The notes below the pieces were generated by a model, which was given only the letters and a program-made list of their open reading frames with translations, had not been told where the DNA came from and searched no databases. A program made the position numbers and the translations under genes. Of a stretch of 64,000 nt of DNA, positions 8,755 to 17,373 are shown piece after piece (position 1 is the stretch's first letter; each line of letters begins with the position of its first letter). This DNA is from Aminobacter sp. HY435 (GTDB lineage: Bacteria > Pseudomonadota > Alphaproteobacteria > Rhizobiales > Rhizobiaceae). The DNA is taken from NCBI RefSeq assembly GCF_027568395.1, contig NZ_JANKZL010000013.1:62001-126000 (forward strand), written 5' to 3'.

Positions 8755-9705
8755 TTACCTCAGTTTCGGATTGAGCACGTCGCGCAGCCAGTCGCCCAGC
8801 AGGTTGACGACGACGACGAGCAGGCACAGCTGGAGCACCGGAAACAATACAATCCACCACGAGCCGGAGAACAGGAACTGGTTGCCGATGCGGATCAGCG
8901 TTCCCAATGACGGCTGGCCGGGCGGCATGCCGATGCCGAGGAACGACAGCGTTGCCTCGGTCAGGATCGCCATGCCGAAGTTGAGCGTGGCGGCGACCAG
9001 CACCGGCGTCAGCGTGTTGGGCAGGATGTGCAGCGCCAGGATACGGCGCGAGGGTACCTTCAGCAGCCTGGCTGCCTGCACGTATTCCTTGTTGCGCTCG
9101 ACGATGGTCTGGGCGCGCACCGTGCGGGCATATTGTACCCATGATGACAGCGAGATGGCCAGCACCAGCACGGCCGAGGCGCCGATCTCGCGCAAGTCGG
9201 CGGGAAGCAACTGGCGCACCACTGTTGACACCAGGATGGCGATCAGGATCGTCGGGATCGACAGTGTGATGTCGCCGATGCGCATCAGGATGTTGTCGAT
9301 GAAGCCGCCGAAGAAGCCGGCGACCAGACCGGCGGTCATGCCGATCAGCAGCGACAGGGCGACCGACACGAGGCCGATGACGATGGAAATGCGCGTGCCG
9401 TAGAGGATGGCGGACAGCATGTCGCGGCCTTGCGTATCGGTGCCCAGCAAGTAGGGCCATTCGCCGCCTTCCTGCCACAGCGGCGGCAGCTCCGCCTTCC
9501 ACATATCGAGCTGGGCGGCGTCATAGGGGTTCTGCGGGGCGATCAGCGGCGCCAGCACCGCCGTTGCGATAAGCAGGGCAAACACGCCCGCGGCGATCAT
9601 CGCGGACTTGTTGTGGGTAAAGGACCACCAGACATCGCTGTTGCGCATGCGCTGCAAAAGGCTGGGGCGGGGCGGGGCGGCGGTTTTCGAAACGTCGGTC
9701 GTCAT
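8755..9705 (-). CDS. Dipeptide-type ABC transporter permease (DppC/OppC-like)
   Basis: A 316-residue inner-membrane permease. It has the DppC-family N-terminal helix (AAGVFALLIATAVLAPLIAP), the LLGTDTQGRDMLSAILYGTR motif before the core helices, and five further hydrophobic segments. The EAA-type cytoplasmic loop is YVQAARLLKVPSRRILALHI. It is the second gene of the operon and lies 16 bases after the DppB-like gene. Confidence 0.93.
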   Translation of the reverse strand: MTTDVSKTAAPPRPSLLQRMRNSDVWWSFTHNKSAMIAAGVFALLIATAVLAPLIAPQNPYDAAQLDMWKAELPPLWQEGGEWPYLLGTDTQGRDMLSAILYGTRISIVIGLVSVALSLLIGMTAGLVAGFFGGFIDNILMRIGDITLSIPTILIAILVSTVVRQLLPADLREIGASAVLVLAISLSSWVQYARTVRAQTIVERNKEYVQAARLLKVPSRRILALHILPNTLTPVLVAATLNFGMAILTEATLSFLGIGMPPGQPSLGTLIRIGNQFLFSGSWWIVLFPVLQLCLLVVVVNLLGDWLRDVLNPKLR

Positions 9706-9721
9706 CGACTTGTCCCCGGGT

Positions 9722-10690
9722 TCAGTGTGCGGTGCGCAGGCGCGGATCGATGACCGCGTAAGCGATATCGACCAGCGTGTTCAGCGCGACAAAGATGAAG
9801 GAGATGATGCACAGGTAGGCGGCCATGACAGGGATGTCGAGGAAGGTCACGGCCTGGATGAACAGCATGCCCATGCCCGGCCACTGGAACACCGTCTCGG
9901 TGATCAGCGCAAACGCGATCAGCGAACCGACGTTCATCGCCGTCATGGTGACGACCGGCATCAGGCAGTTGCGGAGCGCATGGCGAAAGTAGACGCGCCA
10001 GCGCGGTATGCCCCGGGCTCGGGCGAACTTCACGTAGTCGGAGCGCAGCACCTCGAGCATCTCGGCGCGAACCAGGCGCATGGTCAGGGTGATCTGGTAG
10101 AGCGACAGCGCGATGGCCGGCAGGATCAGCGCCGCCCTGCCGGACGGGGTGAGCAGCCCGGTCGACCACCAGCCGATCTGGACGACGTCGCCGCGGCCGA
10201 AGGCGGGCGACCAGCCCAGGATGACCGAAAAGACAAGTATCAGCAGGATGCCGACGACGAAGCTTGGCAGCGAAACGCCGATGATCGACAGGAACTGCAG
10301 CGACTCCGTGTACCATCGCCCTCGCTTGATGGCGGTCAGCACACCCATCGGGATGCCGACCACCAGCGAGATCAGCGTCGCCACCAGCACCAACTCCAGC
10401 GTCGCCGGAAAACGCTCGCCGATCAGCGTCAGCACGTCCTGGCCGTTGCGGAACGAGATGCCGAAGTCGCCCTGCGCAGCATTGCCGACAAAGCGCGCGA
10501 ATTGGGTCGCGAGGCCGTCGTTGAGGCCCAGGCGCTGGCGCAGGTCGTCACGGTCGGCCTGGGTCATCTGTTCGTTGGCGATGAGCTCGACAGGGTCGCC
10601 GGCGAAGCGGAAAATGAGAAATGCAAGCATGGCAACCGCAAGCATGACCATGATGGCATTGGCGATGCGGCTGATGATGAAGACCAGCAT
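9722..10690 (-). CDS. Dipeptide-type ABC transporter permease (DppB/OppB-like)
   Basis: A 322-residue permease starting MLVFIISRIANAIMVMLAVA, the standard DppB first helix. It has the periplasmic loop with DPVELIANEQMT, five further membrane helices and the EAA loop YVKFARARGIPRWRVYFRHALRN. It is the first gene of the minus-strand operon that continues through DppC, deaminase, amidohydrolase and two ATPases down to 4110. No binding-protein gene is attached; the partial gene at 1-105 is the likely partner. Confidence 0.93.
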   Translation of the reverse strand: MLVFIISRIANAIMVMLAVAMLAFLIFRFAGDPVELIANEQMTQADRDDLRQRLGLNDGLATQFARFVGNAAQGDFGISFRNGQDVLTLIGERFPATLELVLVATLISLVVGIPMGVLTAIKRGRWYTESLQFLSIIGVSLPSFVVGILLILVFSVILGWSPAFGRGDVVQIGWWSTGLLTPSGRAALILPAIALSLYQITLTMRLVRAEMLEVLRSDYVKFARARGIPRWRVYFRHALRNCLMPVVTMTAMNVGSLIAFALITETVFQWPGMGMLFIQAVTFLDIPVMAAYLCIISFIFVALNTLVDIAYAVIDPRLRTAH

Positions 10691-11301
10691 GTTAAGCCTC
10701 TTCAGTTGGGCAGGGCGGCGGGCGTGGCGCCGCGCAGGCGAGCCGCCAGATGCGCCGGGCGCCCGGCGCTGGCGCGGACAGCTGTTTCAGGGCAGGCGCT
10801 GCGGGCGGCAGTGCCGAACCGGAGCCGCGTCGATGGCAAGGTCTTGAACATCCTCTATCCTCCCATGTGAGGTGGCGCCTCCGTTTCTCGAAGGTCGTTA
10901 TTGTCGGGCCGAAATGACTGAGGCGGTCTGCGAGGCGGCCGGTACCACGCGCCTCCTCATCACGCCTCTGTTGATCGGCCGTCCGATGGAGTTTCCACGC
11001 CAGGGCGCCCCATCCGTCATCCTGACATATTCAAAAGCCGGATCAAATTGTCAACTGCTTTGTCGACAATTTCGCCGTGCTTTGGGCGACTATTTGTGAG
11101 CGGTTGAAACGCCCGCAGCGGGAAATGACCCGCGGCGCACGTTGCGCATGGGTATTTGGGGAGGTGAAGCGTGCCGTGAAGGGAGGGCAGCGATTGCGCA
11201 TTGCCGGGACCGCCGGGGATGCTTGCCAATGAACGGCGCAGACTGTGGCGCGACTGCGTCCGGACTTGACGTCCCACTGCCTTGCCGCCTTGCGCGAGGA
11301 C
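10691..11301. other. Intergenic region with operon promoter
   Basis: About 610 bases with no convincing gene; short open frames here lack ribosome sites and family resemblance. It must contain the promoter of the transporter/amidohydrolase operon (toward lower coordinates) and the 3' end of the deformylase-like gene. The clearest internal structure is the palindromic block at 11045-11072. Confidence 0.6.
11045..11072. promoter_or_regulatory. Nested palindrome, candidate GntR operator
   Basis: AAATTGTC (11045-11052) and GACAATTT (11065-11072) form 8-base arms, and TTGTCGACAA at 11060-11069 is itself a perfect palindrome. The element matches the sites at 161-171 and 3324-3334 and lies upstream of the transporter operon. 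The distance of about 355 bases to the permease start implies a long leader or an unseen small gene. Confidence 0.5.
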
Positions 11302-11799
11302 TCAGGGCCTGAGCAGTTTCTCGTAGCGCTTGATCAGCCGGTCGCGCTTGAGCTTGGACAGGCGCTGGATCCAGAAGACGCCGTCCAGCTGGTCGATCTC
11401 GTGCTGGTGGCAGACGGCGAGGAAGCCTTCGGCCTTTTCCAGATGCGCGGTGCCGTCGAGGTCCTGGTAGGCGACTTCGACAGAGGCATGGCGCTCGATC
11501 TCGTCGGTTACGCCAGGCATCGAAACGCTGCCTTCGGTATGGCGGAGTTTCTCCTCCGAGGCTGAGACGATGTGTGGATTGACGTAGACGCGCGCGCCTT
11601 GCTGCGGCGACAGTTCGAGTACCACCAGCCGCTGCGGGATGCCGATATGCGGGGCGGTGATGCCGACGCCCGGCGCCGCGCGCATGGTGTCGAGCAGGTC
11701 GTCGGCCAGGGTGCGCAGGGCAGCGCCGAAATCGCTGACCGGGCTGGCGACGAGCTTCAGGCGAGGGTCAGGAAACCTGACGATCGGGCGAACGCTCAT
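11302..11799 (-). CDS. Peptide deformylase-like protein with altered metal site
   Basis: A 165-residue protein that aligns over the whole peptide deformylase fold. The three motifs are changed: GVGITAPH (residues 44-51) for GxGxAAxQ, EGSVSMPG with Ser91 for the metal-ligand Cys of EGCLS, and HEIDQ with Gln137 for the second His of HExDH. Catalytic Glu134 and His133 remain. Two of the three metal ligands are therefore absent, so normal deformylase activity is doubtful. Its start codon overlaps the stop of the frame-shifted GntR remnant upstream (ATGA). It may be a divergent paralog with another hydrolase or binding role; a housekeeping deformylase should exist elsewhere. Confidence 0.85.
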   Translation of the reverse strand: MSVRPIVRFPDPRLKLVASPVSDFGAALRTLADDLLDTMRAAPGVGITAPHIGIPQRLVVLELSPQQGARVYVNPHIVSASEEKLRHTEGSVSMPGVTDEIERHASVEVAYQDLDGTAHLEKAEGFLAVCHQHEIDQLDGVFWIQRLSKLKRDRLIKRYEKLLRP

Positions 11800-12006
11800 G
11801 TGGTTGGCCCGTCGGCAATGAAGGTGTCAGGCATCGCCTGCGGCTTTTCCTCGAGGAACGCGACCAGCGCGTAGCGCTGGGTGGTGATCAGGCCGTTCTG
11901 CTCGCCCTCGGCGGGGGTCGCCCTCGATGATCGCCTTGCGCAGCGCCTCATAGACGATATCGGCCGCCGATGCGGCTTGCCTGATATCGACGGTCTCCAG
12001 GTTCAT
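11796..12006 (-). pseudogene. Remnant of a GntR-type regulator, internally deleted and frameshifted
   Basis: ATG at 12006 opens a frame beginning MNLETVDIRQAASAADIVYE and running into ALRKAIIEG, the exact style of a GntR N-terminus before the winged helix. After about 30 codons the frame changes near a CCCCC run at about 11919. A second frame (AEGEQNGLITTQRYALVAFL and on) continues to a TGA at 11796-11798, overlapping the deformylase-like start. The helix-turn-helix and FCD domain are missing. It seems to be two gene ends joined by deletion, or a single short gene with a frameshift. It is divergent from the proline racemase-like gene, which its intact form may have controlled. Confidence 0.6.
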
Positions 12007-12234
12007 TGCGGTCCAAACCTTGCAGGATTGCGGCAAACGGCGAAGGCTCGGTGATAGGCGTTGCGGTGGCAGGGGGCAACATGCCCAGCATTTTCTTCCC
12101 GCACAATTGCATGTTCCAGATCATATGTTGGATCCGATTCTTCTATGGGTGCCAAACTCGCAGGATCGAGGCACGATGCGGGAACCTGGCATCGTAGCGG
12201 CCGGGAACATCGCGAATTCTCGAGGAGGCGAAGG

Positions 12235-13266
12235 ATGCGCACAAGCAAGGTGATCCACATCGTTTCGTGCCACGCCGAGGGCGAAGTCGGTGACGTCATC
12301 GTCGGCGGTGTCGCGCCACCGCCCGGCAACACTTTGTGGGAGCAGCGGCGCTTCATCGCCGAAGACAAGGCGCTGCGCAATTTCGTGCTCAACGAGCCGC
12401 GCGGTGGGGTGTTCCGCCACATCAATCTCCTGGTGCCGCCGAAGGATCCGCGCGCCGCGATGGGCTTCATCATCATGGAGCCGGAAGACACGCCGCCGAT
12501 GTCGGGTTCCAATTCGATCTGTGTTTCGACCGTGCTGCTCGACAGCGGCATCGTGCCGATGCAGGAGCCGGAAACGCGCTTTGTGCTTGAGGCGCCGGGC
12601 GGTCTCGTCGACGTCGTGGCGAGCTGCCGCAATGGCAAAGCCGAGCGGATCACGGTCACCAACGTGCCGTCCTTCGCCGACAGGCTGGACGCAAAGCTCG
12701 AAGTCGAGGGCCTGGGCACGCTGGCTGTCGACACAGCCTATGGCGGCGACAGCTTCGTCATTGCGGACGCGCGGGCGCTGGGCTTTTCCGTCACGCCCGA
12801 CGAGGCGCGCGAACTGGCTGAAACCGGCATCAGGATCACCCGCGCCGCCAATGAACAGCTCGGCTTCTCGCATCCCGAAAACCCCGAATGGGACCACATC
12901 TCGTTCTGCCAACTGGCACTTCCTGTAGAGGAAAAGGATGGCGTCCTGCATGGCCGCAACACCGTCGTCATCCAGCCCGCCAAGCTCGACCGCTCGCCCA
13001 CCGGCACCGGTTGCTCGGCGCGCATGGCCGTGCTGCACGCACGCGGGCTGATGAAGGTCGGCCAGCGTTTCAGCGGCCATTCGATCATCGGTTCGACCTT
13101 CGATTGCCGGATCATCGGCGAGACGTCTGTCGCCGGCCGGCCGGCGATCGTTCCGGAAATCTCGGGACGCGCCTGGATCACCGGCACGCACCAGGTGATG
13201 CTCGATCCCGACGATCCCTGGCCGGCGGGCTACCGGCTCGCCGACACCTGGCCGCGCAGGCAGTAG
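12235..13266 (+). CDS. Proline racemase superfamily protein, probable trans-3-hydroxy-L-proline dehydratase
   Basis: A 343-residue member of the proline racemase/4-hydroxyproline epimerase superfamily. Racemases and epimerases use two cysteines. Here the first catalytic position is Ser90 ([10 protein letters not shown]) and the second is Cys260 ([11 protein letters not shown]). In the known family the Ser/Thr plus Cys pair marks trans-3-hydroxy-L-proline dehydratases, which make pyrroline-2-carboxylate. GAGGAGGCGAAGG lies directly before the ATG at 12235. No pyrroline-2-carboxylate reductase is visible nearby. It stands alone, flanked by a broken GntR gene and an IclR gene. Confidence 0.85.
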   Translation: MRTSKVIHIVSCHAEGEVGDVIVGGVAPPPGNTLWEQRRFIAEDKALRNFVLNEPRGGVFRHINLLVPPKDPRAAMGFIIMEPEDTPPMSGSNSICVSTVLLDSGIVPMQEPETRFVLEAPGGLVDVVASCRNGKAERITVTNVPSFADRLDAKLEVEGLGTLAVDTAYGGDSFVIADARALGFSVTPDEARELAETGIRITRAANEQLGFSHPENPEWDHISFCQLALPVEEKDGVLHGRNTVVIQPAKLDRSPTGTGCSARMAVLHARGLMKVGQRFSGHSIIGSTFDCRIIGETSVAGRPAIVPEISGRAWITGTHQVMLDPDDPWPAGYRLADTWPRRQ

Positions 13267-13374
13267 GCTCAGGTCTCGGAGATGATGCGCGTCGGCCGCC
13301 GCTTTGATGGGGAACTGCACAATGCCTTCGCGGCAATCCGGACGCAAAGCAAATTGTCCCGGACGAGCCTGTGG

Positions 13375-14148
13375 TCAGGGCGTGTCAGGTTGTTTGCCAT
13401 ACAGCGCGACGCGGGCCTCGTCGGCGGCCTGCCTGAGCCGTCTTAGCGCACGCTCCATTGTTTCGTCGGTCATTCGGGACGCCGGGCCGAACACCGACAG
13501 GCCGGCGACCATCTTGCCGCCCCGCGCCAACAGCGGCACGGCCACCGCGCGAATACCTTCTTCGCGCTCGCCATCGTTGATCGCGTAGCCTGCCGCTCGG
13601 ACATCGATCAGGCTGCGCTCCAGGGCCGTGCGGTCGGCGATGGTGTTGCGGGTAAATGACGTACGCTCCACTGTCTCCAGATACTGCCGCCTCTGGCGTT
13701 CCGGCATGAAGGCGAGCCAGGTCTTGCCATGCGCCGTACACCAGGCTTCGAGCCGGCTGCCGACGCGGATGTCGACCGACAGCTGCCGGCCGGACATGGC
13801 GCGGGCGATGCAGACCACCATATCCGCCTGGAAGGCGGTGGCCATCGAAGCCTCCTGCAGGTCGGTGGTCATCGCATTGAGAACCGGCTGCAGGATGCGC
13901 CCGAGCGGGTCGCCCGCCGCCACGCGGTCGCCGAGGTCGACGAAGGCGTAGCTCAGCCGGTAGCGGCCCTTGGATACCGCGACCAGCGCACCGACATGCT
14001 CGAGCGTGCGCAGGAAGCGATGCGCGGTGACGAAATTCAGGTCGAGTTCGCCACTGACCTCGGCCGTGGTGACGTCGTTCCGGTCGGCGCTGAACAGGCG
14101 GAGTATGTCGAAGGCCTTGACCACTGAGCCGTTCAACTGGGTGACCAT
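13375..14148 (-). CDS. IclR family transcriptional regulator
   Basis: A 257-residue IclR protein with an N-terminal winged helix (VVKAFDILRLFSADRNDVTT, then SGELDLNFVTAHRFLRTLE) and the C-terminal GAF-like effector domain ending VAGLSVFGPASRM. It is divergent from the ThDP enzyme gene at 14271 with 122 bases between them, so it most likely controls the ThDP enzyme/cupin operon and its own expression. Possible effectors for this family are aromatic or organic acids. Confidence 0.9.
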   Translation of the reverse strand: MVTQLNGSVVKAFDILRLFSADRNDVTTAEVSGELDLNFVTAHRFLRTLEHVGALVAVSKGRYRLSYAFVDLGDRVAAGDPLGRILQPVLNAMTTDLQEASMATAFQADMVVCIARAMSGRQLSVDIRVGSRLEAWCTAHGKTWLAFMPERQRRQYLETVERTSFTRNTIADRTALERSLIDVRAAGYAINDGEREEGIRAVAVPLLARGGKMVAGLSVFGPASRMTDETMERALRRLRQAADEARVALYGKQPDTP

Positions 14149-14206
14149 CGCCGATACCTCAAAACGCCATCGAAAGCTTGACCAGTCGTTAGAAGGCTGG
14201 CAAACT

Positions 14207-14220
14207 TTATTCAGAAATAA
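14207..14220. promoter_or_regulatory. AT-rich inverted repeat in IclR/ThDP-enzyme divergent promoter
   Basis: TTATT (14207-14211) and AATAA (14216-14220) flank CAGA in an AT-rich stretch between two divergent genes. IclR operators are usually short AT-rich palindromes in this position. The element is short, so confidence is modest. Confidence 0.35.
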
Positions 14221-14270
14221 GATTTTAAATATAGCAATATAGCGCCGTGCGCAAGCGAGTTGGCTGAACG

Positions 14271-15998
14271 ATGGACACTGGTGAGGGAGTTGCAGGCGGC
14301 AGCCGGCGCATCACGGCGGGCGGTGCTCTTCTGGCGCGGCTGAAGGCGGTTGGTGTCGACTACATCTTCGCCAATTCGGGGACCGATTTCCCCCCGATCA
14401 TTGAGGGGCTGGCGGAAGCGGAAGCCCGCGGCGTGGCGCTGCCGCAGGCACTAGTGATGCCGCACGAGTCCGCCTCCATGGGCATGGCGCACGGCTACTT
14501 TCTCGCGACCGGGCGCGCCCAGGCGGTGATGGCCCACACCAATGTCGGCCTCGCCAATTGCGCCATCGGTGCAATCAACGCGGCGACCGAGCATGTCCCG
14601 ATGCTGCTGTTTTCGGGCCGCACGCCAACAACCGAAAAGGGGCGGCTCGGCTCGCGCACGGTTCCCATCGGCTGGGGCCAGGAGATGCGCGACCAGGCGG
14701 CGCTGGTGCGCGAGGCCTGCAAATGGGACTACGAGCTGCGCTTTCCCGAGCAGGTTGCCGAGGTGGTCGACCGCGCCATGGCGATTGCCGGCTCGGCGCC
14801 GCGCGGCCCGGTCTATGTCAGCCTGCCGCGCGAGGTGTTGTGCGAAACCTGTCCGATCGAGGGCCTGGACAAGCCATCGAGCGTTGCGCCGGCCAAGGCG
14901 GCCGCCCATCCGGACGATCTGGCGGCGGCGGCGGCGCTCCTGGCCGCTGCCCGCCATCCGGTGATCTTCGCGCAGCGCGGGGCCGGCGACGATGCAGGCT
15001 TTGCGGCCCTTGCCGCGCTGGCGCAGGAATGGGCCATCCCGGTGTGCCAATACTGGGCGGTGCAGCTGGCCATCGCGACCGATCATCCGATGTCGGCCGC
15101 ACCGGATCCGCGCCCGCTGCTCGAAGAGGCCGATGCCATCCTGGTCATCGACGCGCTGGCGCCGTGGTCGCCGAACCAGCAAGAGCCGCGTGCAGACTGC
15201 ACGATCGTCCATCTCGGCCAGGACCCGCTCTACTGCCGCGTCCCGGTGCGCCATTTCCGCTCCGACATCAGCATTGCCTGCGATGTCGGCGAAGGCATCG
15301 TCGCGCTGCGCGCCGCAATGGAGCCGAAACGTGCCGAATGCGCGGGAGTGATTGCTGCGCGTCGCGACAGGATCGCCGCCGCCAACGCCGGCACGCGGTC
15401 TGCGGCAATCGCCGCAGCCGAACGCGGCAACGGCGCGCCGATGAGCAAGGAGTGGGTCAGCCTGTGCCTGTCGCGCGCCATCGAAAACCGCGATGCCACC
15501 GTGCTTTCCGAGCTCGGCTGCCCATTGGCGCCGATGACGCTCAGTCGGCGCGGCAGCTGGTACCAGGAGCCGCATTCGGGCGGGCTCGGGTGGTCGTTTC
15601 CAGCCGCTCTCGGCATGCAACTCGCAGACCGGCGGCGGCTCGTCGTCGCCACAATGGGTGACGGTTCCTACATCTTCTCCAATCCCGTCGCCTGCCACCA
15701 GATATCAGAGGCGCTGGAGCTGCCACTGCTCGTCGTCATCCTCAACAATGCCGAATGGGGCGCGGTGCGCCAGTCGGTGCTCGGCATCTATCCTGACGGA
15801 CACGCCGCGCGCGCCAACGCCATGCCGCTGACCGGCCTGTCGCCGATCCCGGATTTCGCCCGAATCGCCGAGGCAAGCCGAGCCTATGCGCGCACCGTCA
15901 CTGATGGCGCCGATCTCGAACGGGCGCTGGACGACGCCATACGCCACATCGAAACACACCGGACACTCGCCTTGCTCGACGTCCGCGTCCGGCCCTGA
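14271..15998 (+). CDS. Thiamine diphosphate-dependent enzyme (acetolactate synthase/benzoylformate decarboxylase-like)
   Basis: A 575-residue three-domain ThDP enzyme. Glu66 in MPHESASMG is the cofactor-activating glutamate, and the ThDP-Mg motif runs from GDGSYIFSNP (about residue 463) to LNNAEWG. It lacks the FAD-site features of true acetolactate synthases, and the neighbours are catabolic, so a 2-ketoacid decarboxylase, carboligase or lyase role is more likely. It is followed after 31 bases by the cupin gene in the same direction. Together with the SDR and aldehyde dehydrogenase it suggests cleavage or formation of an alpha-hydroxyketone or aromatic 2-ketoacid. Confidence 0.88.
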   Translation: MDTGEGVAGGSRRITAGGALLARLKAVGVDYIFANSGTDFPPIIEGLAEAEARGVALPQALVMPHESASMGMAHGYFLATGRAQAVMAHTNVGLANCAIGAINAATEHVPMLLFSGRTPTTEKGRLGSRTVPIGWGQEMRDQAALVREACKWDYELRFPEQVAEVVDRAMAIAGSAPRGPVYVSLPREVLCETCPIEGLDKPSSVAPAKAAAHPDDLAAAAALLAAARHPVIFAQRGAGDDAGFAALAALAQEWAIPVCQYWAVQLAIATDHPMSAAPDPRPLLEEADAILVIDALAPWSPNQQEPRADCTIVHLGQDPLYCRVPVRHFRSDISIACDVGEGIVALRAAMEPKRAECAGVIAARRDRIAAANAGTRSAAIAAAERGNGAPMSKEWVSLCLSRAIENRDATVLSELGCPLAPMTLSRRGSWYQEPHSGGLGWSFPAALGMQLADRRRLVVATMGDGSYIFSNPVACHQISEALELPLLVVILNNAEWGAVRQSVLGIYPDGHAARANAMPLTGLSPIPDFARIAEASRAYARTVTDGADLERALDDAIRHIETHRTLALLDVRVRP

Positions 15999-16029
15999 AC
16001 AGGCATGCCCAGCAGAGAAAGGATCAAAG

Positions 16030-16563
16030 ATGCCCGAACTCGCCAGGAACGAATTCTGGAAAGACCTGAAGCCGATCAGCAAGGTGTTCCAGCCCGATGC
16101 GCTGCCCGAGGTCTACATGGCCGACGCCGCGACCGAGGACGAGCGCTTCTACGTGCCGTTCACCGATACGGTGTCCTCGCGCCCGCTGTGGATCTCGCCG
16201 ACACAGAACAAGTGGTGCGACATCCTGATGGCCAAGGGGCCGGGGCTGGTCAACCGCCACTATCATCCGCACGAGGTGTTCGCCTACACCATCTCCGGCA
16301 AGTGGGGCTATCTCGAGCACGACTGGACCGCGACCGCCGGCGATTTCGTCTATGAAACGCCGGGCGAGGGCCACACGCTCGTCGCCTATGAGCACCCCGA
16401 TCCGATGAAGGTGTTCTTCCAGGTCAAGGGGCCGCTGATCTGGCTCGACGAGACTGGCGAGCCTGACGGCTATTTCGACGTCCACAACTACATCGCCATG
16501 TGCCGCGACCACTACGACAAGGTCGGGCTCGGCCGGGGCTATATCGACAAGCTGTTCCGCTGA
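16030..16563 (+). CDS. Cupin dioxygenase, 2,4'-dihydroxyacetophenone dioxygenase-like
   Basis: A 177-residue single-domain cupin resembling 2,4'-dihydroxyacetophenone dioxygenase, a non-haem iron enzyme that splits an aryl alpha-hydroxyketone into carboxylic acid and formate. The metal motif is NRHYHPHEVF (His77, His79, His81, Glu82), with a second-motif His115 in GEGHTL. Start ATG 16030 follows AAAGGATC. It is co-transcribed with the ThDP enzyme. The substrate is inferred from the family only. Confidence 0.8.
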   Translation: MPELARNEFWKDLKPISKVFQPDALPEVYMADAATEDERFYVPFTDTVSSRPLWISPTQNKWCDILMAKGPGLVNRHYHPHEVFAYTISGKWGYLEHDWTATAGDFVYETPGEGHTLVAYEHPDPMKVFFQVKGPLIWLDETGEPDGYFDVHNYIAMCRDHYDKVGLGRGYIDKLFR

Positions 16564-16572
16564 GCGGGGGGC

Positions 16573-17334
16573 TCACACGTTCATGCCGCCGTCGACCATC
16601 AGGGTGGTGCCGGTGGTGAAGCTGCTCTGCTCGGAGGCGAGATAGAGCACCGAGCGCGCGATTTCCTCGGCCGTGCCATGGCGGCCGAGCGGGATAATGC
16701 CGTTGAAGAAGGCGGCGCCGTCGACGCCGGTGGCACGGCCCAGCCCGGCCTCGACGGCGTGCTGGAAGCCGTTGTCGATCGGCCCGGGATGGATGGTGTT
16801 GACGCGGATGCGGCGCGGAGCCAGCTCCTTGGCAAGGCAGCGCATCAGCCCGATCTGGGCATGCTTGGCGGTGATGTAGGCGTAGACGCCGGGGTCGCCG
16901 CGCATGCCGGCGACGCTGGAGGTGATGACGATGCTGCCGCCGTCGCGCATCTTGGGAACTGTGTATTTGGCGGCCAGGAAGGCGCCGCGCACATGCACCG
17001 CCTGCACCGCGTCGAAGACATCCTCGGGATAGTCGCCGATGGGGGCGACGACGCCGAAATTGCCGGCGTTGGAAAACAACACGTCGACGAGGCCGAAGCG
17101 TTCCACCGCCGCCGCCACGTAGGCCTCGCTGTCTGCGGCCTTCGACACGTCGGCCACGGCAAGGGCGATCCGCTCCGTCGGCAGGTCGGTGGCTGCCTGC
17201 TCCAGTGCGTGCCGATCACGGTCGACCAGCACGACGTTGGCTCCCTCGGCAAGGAACAGGCGCGCTGCCGCGAGGCCGAGACTGCCCGCCCCCCCAGTGA
17301 CGATGCAGTTCTTCTTCTCAAGCAGCGCGCCCAT
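16573..17334 (-). CDS. Short-chain dehydrogenase/reductase
   Basis: A 253-residue classical SDR. The NAD(P) motif is VTGGAGSLG near residue 12, with Asp38 after strand 2 favouring NAD. The catalytic set is Ser140, Tyr153 and Lys157 (ITSSVAG; YAYITAK). The C-terminus TTGTTLMVDGGMNV is typical. It is convergent with the cupin gene and is the fourth step of a minus-strand run led by the Liv genes and aldehyde dehydrogenase. It likely oxidises a secondary alcohol to a ketone in the same pathway. Confidence 0.9.
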   Translation of the reverse strand: MGALLEKKNCIVTGGAGSLGLAAARLFLAEGANVVLVDRDRHALEQAATDLPTERIALAVADVSKAADSEAYVAAAVERFGLVDVLFSNAGNFGVVAPIGDYPEDVFDAVQAVHVRGAFLAAKYTVPKMRDGGSIVITSSVAGMRGDPGVYAYITAKHAQIGLMRCLAKELAPRRIRVNTIHPGPIDNGFQHAVEAGLGRATGVDGAAFFNGIIPLGRHGTAEEIARSVLYLASEQSSFTTGTTLMVDGGMNV

Positions 17335-17373
17335 TCCCCACTCCCCCCTCCGGGACCATGAATGCAGTTCACA

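Noticed and set aside
11017-11277. 86-codon minus-strand frame in the large gap
   Set aside because: No ribosome site or family resemblance, and it covers the palindromic operator; probably not coding.
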